In this document: positions 11,407 to 24,193 of the stretch, piece by piece
Numbering within the stretch: the stretch's first letter is position 1
How the letters are laid out: each line of letters begins with the position of its first letter
Notes under the pieces: model-generated
Told to the model about the DNA's origin: nothing
Database searches by the model: none
The model's input: the letters and a program-made list of their open reading frames with translations, nothing else
Made by a program: the position numbers and the translations under genes
Source: Uloborus plumipes
Taxonomy: Eukaryota > Arthropoda > Arachnida > Araneae > Uloboridae
Direction of reading: 5' to 3'
Assembly (NCBI GenBank): GCA_038373865.1
Contig: JAXGGA010000039.1
Location: 353,263-417,262 of the forward strand
Length of the DNA: 64,000 nt

Positions 11407-13423
11407 GTTTTCTAATGGACTTCGTACTATAAAAGTCCAAATTAAACTTTCTTACACATATTTTAAACCATGCGTGATCCATATTTATAGATTATTTTTC
11501 TCTTATTTAAATCATAAGAAATTATAAAATTAAAGCAAGGCGAACTTCAAAATGACCAAATGCCGAATAGCAATTCAATTTCCACAGCCTCCCTAATAAT
11601 AATTTATTAGGAAAGAAATAACTATGATACCGTTATTTAAAAATGATTATTCTATAAATTGATAAAACAGATACCCTTATTAATTGCAGTCAAGACGGCA
11701 TGTTAAGTTAAACTAAGCACGTAGTTTTGCAAACGAACAATTTATTCTGTGACATATAATCCAGCTTTCAACAATTCTGCTAACAGTAAAAAAAAAAAGC
11801 GAAGCCACGTCGAGGTGGAATGTTAATAAAGGATTCCATGCTGCTCTTAAGCAAAATATCTTCATGTCATAATTTTCTCGAGACATATTTTTGCATAATT
11901 TTCTCACAGCAACACATCTAACTGTCATGCAAATAAAATAGGAAACGATTATCTTGAAGTTTTTATCGCTCGGAATAAATGCTTATTTGGTTCTATAAAC
12001 ATATTATGTGGCTACTTTTTTGAGATTTTGATCCACAAAATTGGATATCTAGCACGTTTGTGCATAGCTTTACTATTTAATTGAAATATCTAGGTCTCTT
12101 CAGTTAAATCTTAAGTGGGACAGGATGGGGCAGTTTTTGCGCATGTTGATTTTAACATTTCCCTTTTTTGTGCAGCAATTACTGATTGCATTCATGATTT
12201 CATTCACATATAAAATAAATTTCAAAAATCTTTAAAGTACGCTCAGCTCTTACATTAGAAACGAAAACTTTTGAAACTCTATGCAAGTGAATATTTCTCT
12301 AAATAAAAAGTATGACAGAAGGTCGCATACTTAAAATCCTTACTTTTAACTGCCTTTAGTATTAACTAATGAAATAAAAAGATCAACAAAAGGTCATTTT
12401 GACCATTATCAGCTGTTTTAGGTATTTTTGAAATTGTTCAGAAACAAAATAAATAAATAGGCAGATTGTCCTGCAGAAAATGTTTCTCGATATTTAGAAA
12501 AAATCAAAACATATTAAATTGATAAGTATTTTTAAAAAAAGAAAAAAAAGTGAGTATTTTATTTTTTTTATTAGTCACAAAAAGGGTCTGGCAGTTTTAG
12601 TGCTTTTTTAAATTTATTTATTTATTTAATTATTATTTTGTCAAAATGATGAGTAAGCAACTTTCAATAGTAAAAAAAATAAATTAAAAATAATGGTTAC
12701 TTGAAAGAACGAATTTCACGGCACGTGTAACGGACATGCATTACGTTGTACACTAGGGTGTCCCAAAAAAACCGAAAGTCGGAGTTTTGTAACGCATACC
12801 CTCTTGTTTTTTTTTTTTTTCCTTTTACATCAAAACAATCGTAAAAAAAGTTTCATGCAGTTTGAACAACGGTAACCCTTGTCCCCTTGATTTTACAGTG
12901 TAAGTATTACTCTATTCAATGTTCTAGATAAATATGAGTGCTTCATAAATGTTCCAAAAAGTGATATCACGATGAAAACAGTTCTCAAAATGGCGAATGT
13001 GAGTGAATCAGAAATTGCTCACTAACGCTCTTCAAAAAAGTGCTGAAACAAATTATTATTCTAAAAACTATTTTCGCAAGAGTCCTGAAAACTTTCGAAC
13101 TGTGCGTTTTAAAGTGTTTTGAAAAAGATTACATATTTACAAAATATGCTCTAATAGTGTTTTAAGAAATTCAGAGTATAACTCATTAACATTCGTGGCA
13201 GATAATTTGAGCAAAAGTAATGTCTAAAATTCATCTATTTATACTGCGTGTATATATTTCTTATCAAAATTAAGTTTTGGTGACTAGCTGGTTGTGATAG
13301 GCAGCTAGTTTTTGAAAAAGTTCCAAATTTTTGTCATCAATAAATTTTGTTTTGTTTTGAATTTTAAAACTATATATTTATTTCAGTTTAAAGAGCATAT
13401 AATTTTCAATTTCTTGATGACTT
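11407..13423. other. Non-coding AT-rich stretch
   Basis: No gene was recognised. A sequence near 12754, TAGGGTGTCCCAAAAAAACC, looks like a solitary transposon end, but no matching inverse end was found nearby. Confidence 0.4.
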
Positions 13424-13835
13424 CACTGCAAAAAATGAACTGTTGTTTTTACAGTATACTACTTGCAGTGGACTTTCCAATTTAAAATTGCAAAATGCAC
13501 AGCTATAAACTGTAAAAATAGCAATGTTACAGTTTCTTACTGTAAAAGTAACAATTTTACAGTTTATTTACATACAATTTAGCTGTATTCTACTGTAAAA
13601 ATAGTAGCATAATACTGGGAGCAACTGTTCTAGTTTAAAACTGTAAAATGTACGATAATAAACTGTAAAAAAAGCAATTTTACAGCTGATTACTGTAAAA
13701 TTTGCGATTTCACAGTTTAGTACTGTAGAATTATAAATTTTACAATTTATTACTGTAAAATCAGCAATTTTTGCAATTTATTACTATAAAATGATCTGTA
13801 TTGTACTGTAAAAACAACATTCATTTTTTTACTAT
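13424..13835. repeat. Array of ACTGTAAAA palindromic repeats, copy 2
   Basis: Starts CACTGCAAAAAATGAACTGT. The last unit reads ACTGTAAAAACAACATTCAT, which is complementary to the start. Between the ends lie about ten imperfect units combining AACTGTAAAA and TTTTACAGTTTA, spaced about 30 bp. Same family as 9620-9936. Probably a small inverted-repeat element whose body is tandem palindromes. Confidence 0.6.
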
Positions 13836-16800
13836 TTAAATCATCTCTCCTTAGATTACATACATTAATTTCCTACCTGAGTGCATTTTATAATATGGCA
13901 TGAGCATCAGAAAGAAAACGGGAATATCTCCAGGGAAGTATGACTTTCTCTTTTATCCTTCTTTCATCGATGACGACATTGCAAGAGAATCAACGAGACA
14001 GTATGAATGCTTACCGTAATAAGTCGGGCGAATAACAAGCAACATTAATCTGCACCTCCCAAAACATTCTGATGCCAAATGAACCGTTTTATGAAGTTAT
14101 CTTTACTTTCAGTCAGGGAGGACACATCTAGAGCTACGTTCACTATTTATTGCGCGTAGAAGTTATACTTATTTCTTATGGTAACTTGTATGCATATGAA
14201 GGGCTCTACTTTAAATGAAGTACACTTTAGTTGAGGGGATTCGTATATTGTTGCATTAGACACAGCTGCGTTTATATAGTGTTTTCTAAAATTATTGTTA
14301 CAAGTTCAAAGTTTTCAAAATGACTTTTATTTACTTTTTGTGTATTACATGATAAAATACATTTAAAAAAATACATCCTTAAAACTTTTCTATTTGGTAT
14401 ATTTAGTAAAGACTTTAACTAATCAACAAAATATCCAAACCGCATAAACAAAATTAATTACTGGTATTGATCGACAGTGCATATTTCATTCTTTGAATAC
14501 ATATCTATTATGGTGTAACGTTAGTCTTAATAGCTAGAAAAATTGCAATTGTTACAGACTTATTTATTTATTTATTTTTCGAAAAAAAAGGGAAATTGCG
14601 TTTTTTTTTTTTTTTTTTTTTTGTGATATGTTGTAAACATTTGTTTTAAGGTTTTTATTTCTATGCTAGAACACAAAAATGTTTCTACTGATAAACACAA
14701 ATAACAAATATTTACCAAAAACTTGATAGTATTTGAACGAGCCTGCCAATTCAAAATAATAAAAGCTTTTGTCATTCCTTTTATTAAAAAAAATACTTCC
14801 ACTTTTTTTTTTCAATTCAATAGGAAAACATTTGAGTACAGGTATATTGACGCAAAAAAAAAAAAAAAAAATATTGAAAAATAAAAATCGTTAATTTTAG
14901 TCTTATTTTTTAAAACTTATGTTTGTAAAATTTTTATAATTTAATAATGCTAGTGCAACAGTTGTTCGGGAAACCAACTTCCTGTTTAGGAAGCTAATTG
15001 CATGTAAGTTAGTTTTAGCCTATAAGACGGTGAATATTGTTTTTATTTTTTTCAAGTTGGTTGCATCGATAAAAGAAATTAGATATGTTTGAATTGCACC
15101 ATAAAAACTGTACGCTTAAAAATAATAATAACTTTTTCAAGGTTGCGCGGATAGACATTAGAATAAAAATTATTTTGAGAGTTGTAATTTGAAATCTCTT
15201 CTGAGACGGTATGGTTCTATCGCGCAAAACTTACACTCCTTATAATATAGATGAGTTATTATATAATGTTAAGAATTTTGAAAGTAAAACCTTATTACAT
15301 GCAATTAGCTTATTACACGTAATACACGACCAGCTCAGTTAGGACACCCTTTGTTTTGTTCTTTTTAGATCGCACATGTCTATAACAGACGGTATCTTGA
15401 GTGGAAGCAGAAATAATCTAATACAAGCTAAGAGTGCCAAAAGAAACTGGTAGCTAAAGTAAAATTAGCACTTAGATGAGAGATCTTTCATAAAATGATT
15501 TCTTTCTCCACTCGATTACTGTCTATTCCAGATCGATGTGTTTCAATAAAAATGAAACTTCAGTCTCTGAAGTGCGTAACTGACCTAACTGTGTATTAAA
15601 TGTATATTCGACATAGCCCTGGCTTAGGGGCGGTAGCTTATGGTTTAAAATATTACTCAAAAATCTTGCACATATTACTCTAAAACCTTGCCGAATGCGT
15701 ATATCAATGTCTGGAAAGTGTCTCGATCTCCTTGAGAAATGGATACTAAGAGTCATCTCTGAAAGAACGCAAGTTGGTGACGTTTGGCACTGATGTTTCT
15801 TGTTAGAATTTAGCCGTGTTTTTAAGAAACCTAACGCAGTAAAAATACAACATCGATTCCTTCATCCCTATATATACTTTTAAACGCTTAAAATCTTCCA
15901 ATGCATCTAAATATAAACCCATGTGATGATTTCGAAGTTTATTTTCTTATATTGCTTCACAAAATAAATTATTGTGGAAAAGTCGAAAATATTAGAACAG
16001 TTTTGAACTTGCACAGATATGTCTATGTATAAAAACAAATATAAATAAAAAAAAAATAGATAAAACCTCAACAATTTTAACACTAAAATATATTCTAATT
16101 TTATACTTTTCTTGTTTTAGCCACATAATTGTTCGAATAATATAAAAAATTTAGCGCATCGTACCTCAAGTATCGGGCGGGCTCTCTATGAATAATAATG
16201 CATTTGTCATATTTTCCCAACCTTGAGTTAGACTAAAATTTAAAAGCTAACTTAAAAGCTCTTTATTTTTCAACAGTGCCGGTAAAGAATATGTTGATAA
16301 CTATTTTTATGGAGATACAATACATTTTTAAAGCTTCCACAATCAACAAACAAAGCATCTAACGGTTTTCTGTCCAAACTGTTTCGCCATTATATCTCAC
16401 AAGCACCAAAATATCAATGGCAAATATATCTGAACAAATATAAGAAAGCTCTTTTGGAGTACATACCCATAAGGTTTTTCCCAATGATAAAGCATATCGG
16501 AAATAAGGACTGACATTCTGTGCATAAACACATGACAACATATCGTCAGAGAGAAAGGCAGAATGATGTCAAACTGCAATGCTTGTCAAATCTGTCAAAA
16601 GTAGTCAGATTGGAAGGTGAAGAGAAAGGAATTGCAAATATTTTGGACAACTTATGATATGGAAATTCTATACTGTGAAAATATTTACCATTGCATACAT
16701 GATGAAATGTTGGGACACTACGGATCATTAGAATAACGAGGAAAAAGAGTCAAGGAAAAAAATAATTGAGCAATAAATGGAAATTGTCTCTCATTTTTCA

Positions 16801-18042
16801 AAATGTTGCCAACAATATTTACTGCTTTAACAATAAACATACCGTTTGTTTCATTCAAAAATCATCATTTGTTTTCGTGATATTCTATTTCAAATATACT
16901 AAGTCCTTTGCCGGCACCCTATTATAATACCATTTCAAATAATATTTTGGTATCCAAGATTTGGTAAGTTGAGTATAAGTTAAGTTCAAAATAAATATTA
17001 CAATGCATCGGTAAAAAGCATATTTATGTAAATGCATAATACATTTGTAAATCGTTTGTGTGTTGTAGTGTTGTTATTACTAAATTCATAAAAACTACAA
17101 GTTATAAATATATTTTTTTTAAATAAAAAGGCGTAATTCATACATGCAAGCAGTTATTCAATCGCACATTGCCCGAAAAGTTGACTTTACATTGTCAAAA
17201 TGTTTCAAAAGGAATTTAACCTTATCAATGCACATCATTCAGAATGTTTTATTCATCACTTGCAGGAAATTCCCGTGTTGTTCATTTCTTCAAGCAAATT
17301 ATCCTTTACGTTTAAACAGTTTTCCTTACAAGATGTGTTCTTATTTTAAAATTTTACTGCTGTTTTATAAATAAAAGATTTTGTTGGATAAAAGTGATGC
17401 ATTTTGATTTAAATTCGATTTTTTCTTACGTTAGTTTCTTAAAGATTTAAAAAAAAATGGGATTTTTAGATAGAAATTCGCTCTTAACTGTTTTTTAGAA
17501 ATTATCGATAAATCATTTCCTATTCTTTATGTTGTTTTGATCCAAAAATAAGTGTTAACAAAATGCATTAAATGTTTTATATCTAATATAAAAGTTGAGC
17601 GCAAATCAATTACTGCAAAATGACAGAAATATAAGCATTGAGTAGGGCTGTTTTAAATCGTGCTGCTATAAATACTGTTACATTTTCGGGTTCACTTCAG
17701 TTTGTTTTCTTCAAGCAAATACTCTTCGTAGAAAAATAGCAGGTTACATACAAGTATTTAAAATATAATATAAGTACAATTGTTGAGATACATCATCAAA
17801 TACCAATAAATAGTGTAAACTTCAACACTAACGCCGTATTTAAATCAAATACGACCAGAACCCTGAGCTACAGCGCTCCTTCAGAAAAACCCCATTTTCT
17901 TTCTTACTGATGGTTCTAACAATTTTGGGAAAAGCATCTAAGTCACGAGCACAAAAGCGATACTAACTAAAAATGAAAGGCTCAACTGTAGCACATCTAC
18001 TTAAAATGTAATATTAGAATAAATTAAATTAGGTGCTATTTA
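13836..18042. other. Non-coding AT-rich stretch
   Basis: No gene was recognised. Three overlapping 60-residue minus-strand frames at 16359-16728 lack family motifs and are treated as chance. Homopolymer tracts occur at about 14601-14622 (T) and 14855-14871 (A). Confidence 0.4.
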
Positions 18043-18612
18043 AGACCCCTATATAGACGAGCCGACGCATCAAGATTAAGGCAGTTATTTAAGTGAAACA
18101 GGCCATCGCAAATTACAATCGCTACTGGAAATGAATTACATTAGAACGTTTCTTGATAAAAACATCGTGACGTCAGCTTGACGTTTGCCTATGAAAAACG
18201 AGCTAGATAAAACGTCACAGCCTACTTGGCGAATAAGAGGAGATCGCTGAGTGCTTGTGAGCTCTTATTGGCTCCACCCGTAGTGACGTCATGCCAAGTT
18301 AAGTTGATGATAATGTAATTCACTTCCAGTAGCGATTGCAATTCGAAGCGATCGCAGTGCTGTTTCACTTGAATCCCTGCCTAAGTTTGACCACTTTGGA
18401 TCCAGCACGTGTTTGAGGGTTGTCTTTTCTGGCGAGTTATCGCTTTTCGGCAACTTTTCACGCGAATTTAACAAAGATTGGCAATGTCCCGAAACTTTCC
18501 TTTAATGATCCTAGCTCCGCAACAATGAAAAATGAAAGTAAAAGTAAATGAGTTGGATCCAAAGTGGTGAAACTTAAGCTTGATGCGTCGGCCTGTCTAT
18601 ACAGCGGCTCTA
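18043..18612. mobile_element. Inverted-repeat element with 10 bp target duplication (Mutator-like?)
   Basis: Direct repeats GTGCTATTTA flank the element (18033-18042 and 18613-18622). Inside them, inverted arms match: TATAGACGAGCCGACGCATC on the left and its near-complement on the right, continuing into CACTTTGGATCC. The left arm is interrupted at 18077 by a Harbinger-type MITE. A 9-11 bp duplication is typical of Mutator-like elements, so that class is suggested but not proved. Without the inner insert the element is about 265 bp and non-coding. Confidence 0.65.
18080..18381. mobile_element. PIF/Harbinger-type MITE, copy A, nested
   Basis: 302 bp, flanked by TAA on both sides (18077-18079 and 18382-18384). 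The right end reads CTGTTTCACTTGAATCCCTG followed by CC. The left end is a mutated version starting GGCAGTTATTTAAGTGAAAC. A TWA target and GG-initial ends fit PIF/Harbinger. Its twin at 56839-57138 lies in the opposite orientation with a TTA duplication. Both contain two CGTGACGTCA-type or TGACGTCA stretches. No coding capacity. Confidence 0.85.
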
Positions 18613-19577
18613 GTGCTATTTACCAAATTCGTAACAATACGTTTACGTCAAGCTTTTATCTAACAGGATATCCAACAGAAAGCATTGCAACAGTTAGCCT
18701 TTCTTATTTTCCATTTTTAAACTATTTACACATTTAAAAGGTACTAACTCAATCCGAAAAATGAATAAATAAATAAATGAATATACAGGGTGTTCCGTTT
18801 TAATGCAGGAAGTTTTTTCACTTCGAATTTTCAACATTTTTACTATGTACTTCTTTTTGAGCCTTTTAATAACCGGAAGTATGACTCTAGGACGAAAGGT
18901 TGTAAAAATAAATGTATTGCTGGTTAAAGCGCAACACGTGTATGTCCAGAAGTAAAAGTAAAAAACCAGAATCTTCACAACCCTACATGAAGTTAATTTT
19001 TTTTATTCTGAATATGAAGGAAATCTATCCTAAAGCTCATCTTAGAAGCATTAACAAAAAGTCACCATTAGGTCATTCCACGTGAAATGAGCAAATCGGG
19101 TTAAAAGGCAGCTCCACAGTTTTTTTCTGCCATCCGTAAGTTTAAGTACGCCAAAATACACTAAAAAAGTAGATTATGTTACTTTTAATTGCAAAAATCT
19201 CGGTAACAGTTTCAGAAACTTAATTTTGAGCAGTTTTTATGTAAACTAAATGATATCTGTACAATAAGATGTCATTTCAGTAGAATGTTTTACATGTTAA
19301 AAAATACTTTTGAAATAACCAACAGTCTAAGCTGATTAAGAAAAAGATGAATCTAGCATTTAAAAATTTGAATTTTGATGATAATTTACACGAAAGTAGA
19401 CTCGTATAGTTCCAGACGAGCTTCTTTGTTTAAATATCAGCAAAATGTGTTTAATTTTACACCAACAATTTTCGAGTTACGTGCGAAAGAAACTTTATTG
19501 CACGTGGAATTATCTGCGTGATCGCCAGTCATTCGTCACGAGGTTGATGCTTCAGAGTTCTTCTAAAAATCATTTTG

Positions 19578-19615
<38 letters not shown>

Positions 19616-20557
19616 CACGAAAATCAAGTAACTATTCATACTCATCAAAGCTTTAGTAAAGATTCATATAGTCCGAATGACTACGATTCTAGGATAACAT
19701 GAAATATGTATGAAAATACCAATTAGTGCACAATATGACAATACTTCTTAGGAAACTCATTTTCCTCTATAATAAAAAGAGGGATACACAAATATCAAAT
19801 TATGCAGCTTCAAATAAATTATTTGTTTTCCCTCTTTCTTACATTTTCTGTTACCGACTATTATTGGAACTTAGGCTGTGAATTTTTGTCACTATTTTTT
19901 GCAATTCCTAAGTTCTAAATCTGGATATTTTAAAAAATGTTTATTTTATTCCTATAACTGCATGCGGGAAAAACATGAAAAAAAAAATGTTCTTACTAAA
20001 GCATTCATATCAGTGATATTTTGCTTAATTATTCAAAAGATACTTGTTAGAATACGAAAGTTTCTTTCATATATATTTTTTGAAAAGAAAGTATTTCGGA
20101 ATGACATTTTCTTTGCGGAACTCCTCATTAAGGATATTTGCTCTGCGCCGATGAGCCTAATTTAGGGCTAGAAAACCTAAAGTAATCAATAAGACACAGA
20201 TATGTACTTGCGATTACAAATATCGTTTCGTGAAAATGGTACATTGAATAATTAAAAAAAAAAAACATTCACAGTTATACGATACCTTTAACAAAATTTT
20301 ACTTTTCTTAGTTTTAGAGAAGAACCTGCATTTTTCATTTAAAGAAACATGAACTTAACATATATATTCTGCATAGACTTTTATTTAACTTTAACTAGGT
20401 GGTGCAGTAACCAACAACGATATGATGTCCGTTCAGTTTTCTTGCATTTGATACTCTAACACTTAAATTCAGGTATAAACTTGTTTTTCTTTTTTCCTGT
20501 ATCTTGACTCCTGAAATCTGTAAGTATGATTAGGAAGTTCAATTTTGTATCTTTGCC

Positions 20558-20593
<36 letters not shown>

Positions 20594-21260
20594 TCAGTTT
20601 GATTAAAGCGCATCCTCTGGAGTTGTTCAAAAACTCTCGTCTTATAATTTTAAAGACGAAGTGCATGTATGTATATATGTCATCCTTTTTGTTCCCGAAC
20701 GTCAGTGAACTGACTCTCGAACCAGGTACCGATAGCTTCCTGATAGTTTTTTTTTTTTAATTAAAAAAAAAATAGTGCATGAAAACGTCCCTTATTAATG
20801 TCATTTTAAGACAAATAAAGTTCAAATCACAAAAAATAGTTTTGGATGTGTTGTTACTCAGAGAACTGGAACTTAAAAGAATACTGGTACTTTCCAAAAA
20901 CAAAGATCTTATGATGACTAAAAAACAAAATGGTTTACATCTTTGAAATTTCAGGCAGGATATAGTACTTGTGTTACCATCTACAGAACGTTTATTCACA
21001 TTTTCTCTTCGTGTTAACTGGGTAAAATATCGTTTGTTCACATGTGCCCCCTCCTCACTCCTCTCCTCTCCTCTAGACGGGAAAAGAAAAGTCGAGCTGC
21101 GGAAAGTAGTGAAATCTTAATGAAATTACTAAGCTAGTTTTGCCACATGATCGAAAGTTGCCAATATACCACTCCCCTTCACAGTCGCCTATGACCTCGT
21201 ATAATAATAATTAAATTACGGCTCGGATTCGGCCAAGATAGGTTGTGGTAATCACATATA
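18613..21260. other. Non-coding stretch with solitary transposon-like ends
   Basis: No gene was recognised. ACAGGGTGTTCCGTTTTAAT at 18785 and GGTCATTCCACGTGAAATGA at 19072 resemble terminal sequences of DNA transposons, but no inverse partners were found. Homopolymers: 34 A at 19581-19614 and 31 T at 20560-20590. The open frames at 19445-20165 cross or flank these tracts and show no family features. Confidence 0.4.
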
Positions 21261-21497
21261 GGGCCATTCCATAAAAAGACGCCATCTTGTCCCGCACGTG
21301 ACGCTCATATACTTTATTAAATAACAGTAATTTAAAAATGTATTAAACAAAGGTTTTTGCCTAAAAAATACCGCACTTGTTTGTGCTTTCTTAATGAACA
21401 AAATTATGTTCATTACCCTTCAAAATGAATATGTTTTTCATGAAATACATGAGCGTCACGTGCAGGACATGATGGCGGCTTTTTCGTGGAATGGCCC
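21261..21497. mobile_element. 237 bp MITE with long inverted ends
   Basis: Inverted ends GGGCCATTCC, then a short diverged segment, then GCACGTGACGCTCAT on each side, about 50 bp in all. The body is AT-rich. The flanks are ATA on the left and AATA on the right, so the target duplication is unclear and the superfamily is not assigned. No coding capacity. Confidence 0.7.
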
Positions 21498-22228
21498 AAT
21501 ACGGGATATTAGCCACAAGCATACGGAAAATGGCAGTTGATTTTATATTTTTACAGAAACAAATAAATAAATGAATAAATAAATACATAAAGTAAAATAA
21601 TGTAACCTCAATTGAACGAATACAATATTCGCAGAAAAAAACAAGTATTTGGTGCACATTTTAGTGATTGATCTTCCTATGTTTCGTAAAAAGGACTTAG
21701 AGCTACACATGTGCAATTGGACAAAATGAAACTCGAACGTGTTTAGATAAAGGTCCCTTTACGGCTTAGGATGATTGCTTCGGACATTCGGTCTCTCATT
21801 ACAAGAGATTGTTTTCTTTGAATCCATCCTTTCCTGTTTAATCAAGAACATATTTCAAGCATTTCTAATCACAATAAAGCTGGAGAAGAATTGAGTGAAT
21901 TAGTTCTCTTTAACTTTTCTGTTTTTATGAATAATAAGTTAAAGCAGTTATTTCTTTTTTTTTTTTTTTTTGATTTCTATTATTCGTTTTTTAATACATA
22001 AAAATGTCGTATTTGATGGATATGGTGGCGAAAAAGCGAAAAAAAAAACACTTTTGTTACTTCAAAAATTTTCTGTTGTAGATTATAAACTTTATTATAA
22101 TTCAATCGATTGTGTGATTGCCACAGTTTTATAAAAATTTAAATATTATTTATCCTTTTTTTTTTCTTTTCAACCTCAGAAATTATTTTGTTCCAAAGTT
22201 ACTGCAAAGCAACGCACGTATTTCGAGT

Positions 22229-22272
<44 letters not shown>

Positions 22273-22639
22273 ACCAAGGGATTGAATACACTAAACAAAA
22301 CGCATTTAAAATTGTACTTGAAAAATCATTTTGTTATAGATAAAAATTCATTTTCAGAAAAATAATTTCGAATTTAAGTTAATTTTTGAACTTCTGCGTT
22401 TTCAACTGAGGAACCTCTAACAAAACCTTTGATTCTGTAAAAAAAAATCCTGTTTAAGGGAAACTAACTGAACCTCCATATTTATTCGTAAATAATAGAG
22501 CTGAATTCTTGAAAACTTCTCGTCATACTCCGTAACATCCAAGTTTTTTTTTTTTTTTTTTTCTCTTCATCTTTTGTGGATGTTGATGTGTAGTATATCT
22601 TCTAGCAACTGGCAAGAGCTGTGAAATCACTGCTGGTTA
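21498..22639. other. Non-coding AT-rich stretch
   Basis: Nothing recognised apart from simple tracts, including 39 A at 22233-22271 and T runs near 21956 and 22543. Confidence 0.45.
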
Positions 22640-23419
22640 CATTGTTTTTTATTTCGTGGAGAGCAAATTCAAACATGAGTGTTGATCAAAAAGTCCAAGA
22701 AAAATTATATTTCTTAAGGATGAAGGAATTGAAAAAAACGGCTCAGACTGACGATTCGCCCCTTAATCCTACAAAACTTCAACTTGGGTCAAAAACAGTA
22801 CGTGACAGCATAAGTAGATGAACAGAACAACTGTCACGTGCTGTTTTCGACCCAAGTTGAATTTTTGTAGGATTAAGGGGCAAATCGTCAGTTCGAGCCA
22901 TTTTTTCAATTCCTTCATCTTTAAGAAATATAATTTTTCTTGATCTTTTGATCGATACGCATATCTGAATTTGCTCTCCACAAAGTAAAAAGCAACGTAC
23001 TAAAATACTAGTGCCGATTTAAAAAACAAAAAATTAATAACGTATGTTCATTTTCAAATTTCGACTTCCAAACTTTCTCATCTTCTTTATACGAGAACTA
23101 CAGAGCTTTTGAGACTTTGATTATTTATTCAGCAATCTATGTACTTTATAATTGAATAATAAAGTCCCGCCTTTCCTCCGCCAATCACATTTCAAAGGAT
23201 ATTTGCATAAAATCTGCCTATTGTCTAAACTTTTGCCACAGTGAAAAACAAAAGTCTTTTGTAATGTCCAAAATTTGGTTCCAGTTATATTTTTAAGAAC
23301 TCCAGACACGTATTTGGGACCATATTGTGTAATAGCAGTAGAAATTTGAAAGCATTTCTTTGAATAGTTTTCTTTTTATTCATATATTTGCATTTTGTCT
23401 AAACTTTTGCATCGCAGTG
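22640..23419. mobile_element. Truncated, tip-deleted copy of the 3911-5438 palindrome
   Basis: Homologous to the first palindrome. The right end is complete (GCATCGCAGTG then TA at 23420-23421). The left arm starts only at the equivalent of 4330 in the first copy. The central 300 bp or so around the loop are gone, so the arms meet with only about 20 bp between them (22818-22840). The arms still pair: GAGAGCAAATTCA near 22661 is answered by TGAATTTGCTCTC near 22967. No transposase frame. Confidence 0.85.
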
Positions 23420-23783
23420 TATTTCAAAAATAATATTAAAAACCACTTTCATAAACTTCATCTTCATTTTCAAACTTGTCAAAATTCAAATTTTTTTTTT
23501 TATTTACTAGACATCGGGAATAAGAAATATCTAACTTAAGTTACCAAGAAAGAAAATGAAATTGTACTGTGAGGAATATAATATGAAGGAGAGAGGGGAG
23601 CTTTTTCAAGCCAAGCACTGCGACCAGAGGTCTATTGTACTATAGGAATATAATATAGATCTGCAAATTATATTTAGAAGTTACTACAAACCTATTTTGA
23701 CGACAGTAATCTTTATCTATGACTGTCAGTTGTGTTTCATATTAATGCGAAAATCCAAAGAAAAGGAAGAAAAACAATATTTA
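23420..23783. other. Non-coding AT-rich stretch
   Basis: Nothing recognised. Confidence 0.4.
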
Positions 23784-24193
23784 GGTGGCCCATTCATTAC
23801 CATGACATAGTGGCCCATTCAGCCCCACCTATACTTTTGGAATACATTTAGGTTTTTTGAGTACATTGAATTTAAATAACATCAAAATACATCTTAAGAT
23901 TAGTTTATAGATATGGAAAGACCAGCTTATACATATGTATGCAGTGAAATACTTGATGCATTTTAGCTAGGAAATGTTTTACTAAAAAGGGAAAAACTTA
24001 CTTTTCAGTCAGATTCTTGACCATGCCACTCTAGTTTAAAAATGGCTCAGCGCAAACGAATGAAAACTGGATGAGTTTAGTAGAACAAATAGCTACATCT
24101 ATTGGTGGCATCAAAAAAGAATCATGCAAATACTTTTTCATATTTTGTTAGTGACCCATTCATCACCATGGCCCATTCATTACCACTCTGCCC
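23784..24193. mobile_element. Half of a pogo-like element with repeated subterminal motif
   Basis: The right end reads CATTCATTACCACTCTGCCC followed by TA. GGCCCATTCATTACCA and close variants occur twice at each side of the fragment. The left terminal repeat that should read GGGCAGAGTGG is missing, so the element is truncated. Architecture (TA flank, GGG start, subterminal copies of the terminal motif) matches the three other pogo-like families of this window. No coding sequence remains. Confidence 0.55.

Noticed and set aside
16359..16728. Possible membrane receptor fragment from three overlapping 60-residue frames
   Set aside because: No recognisable motif or exon structure, and hydrophobic stretches are expected from T-rich DNA.
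18785..18805. Second mariner-like element suggested by ACAGGGTGTTCC
   Set aside because: No inverse end or transposase was found nearby, so it is only a solitary motif.
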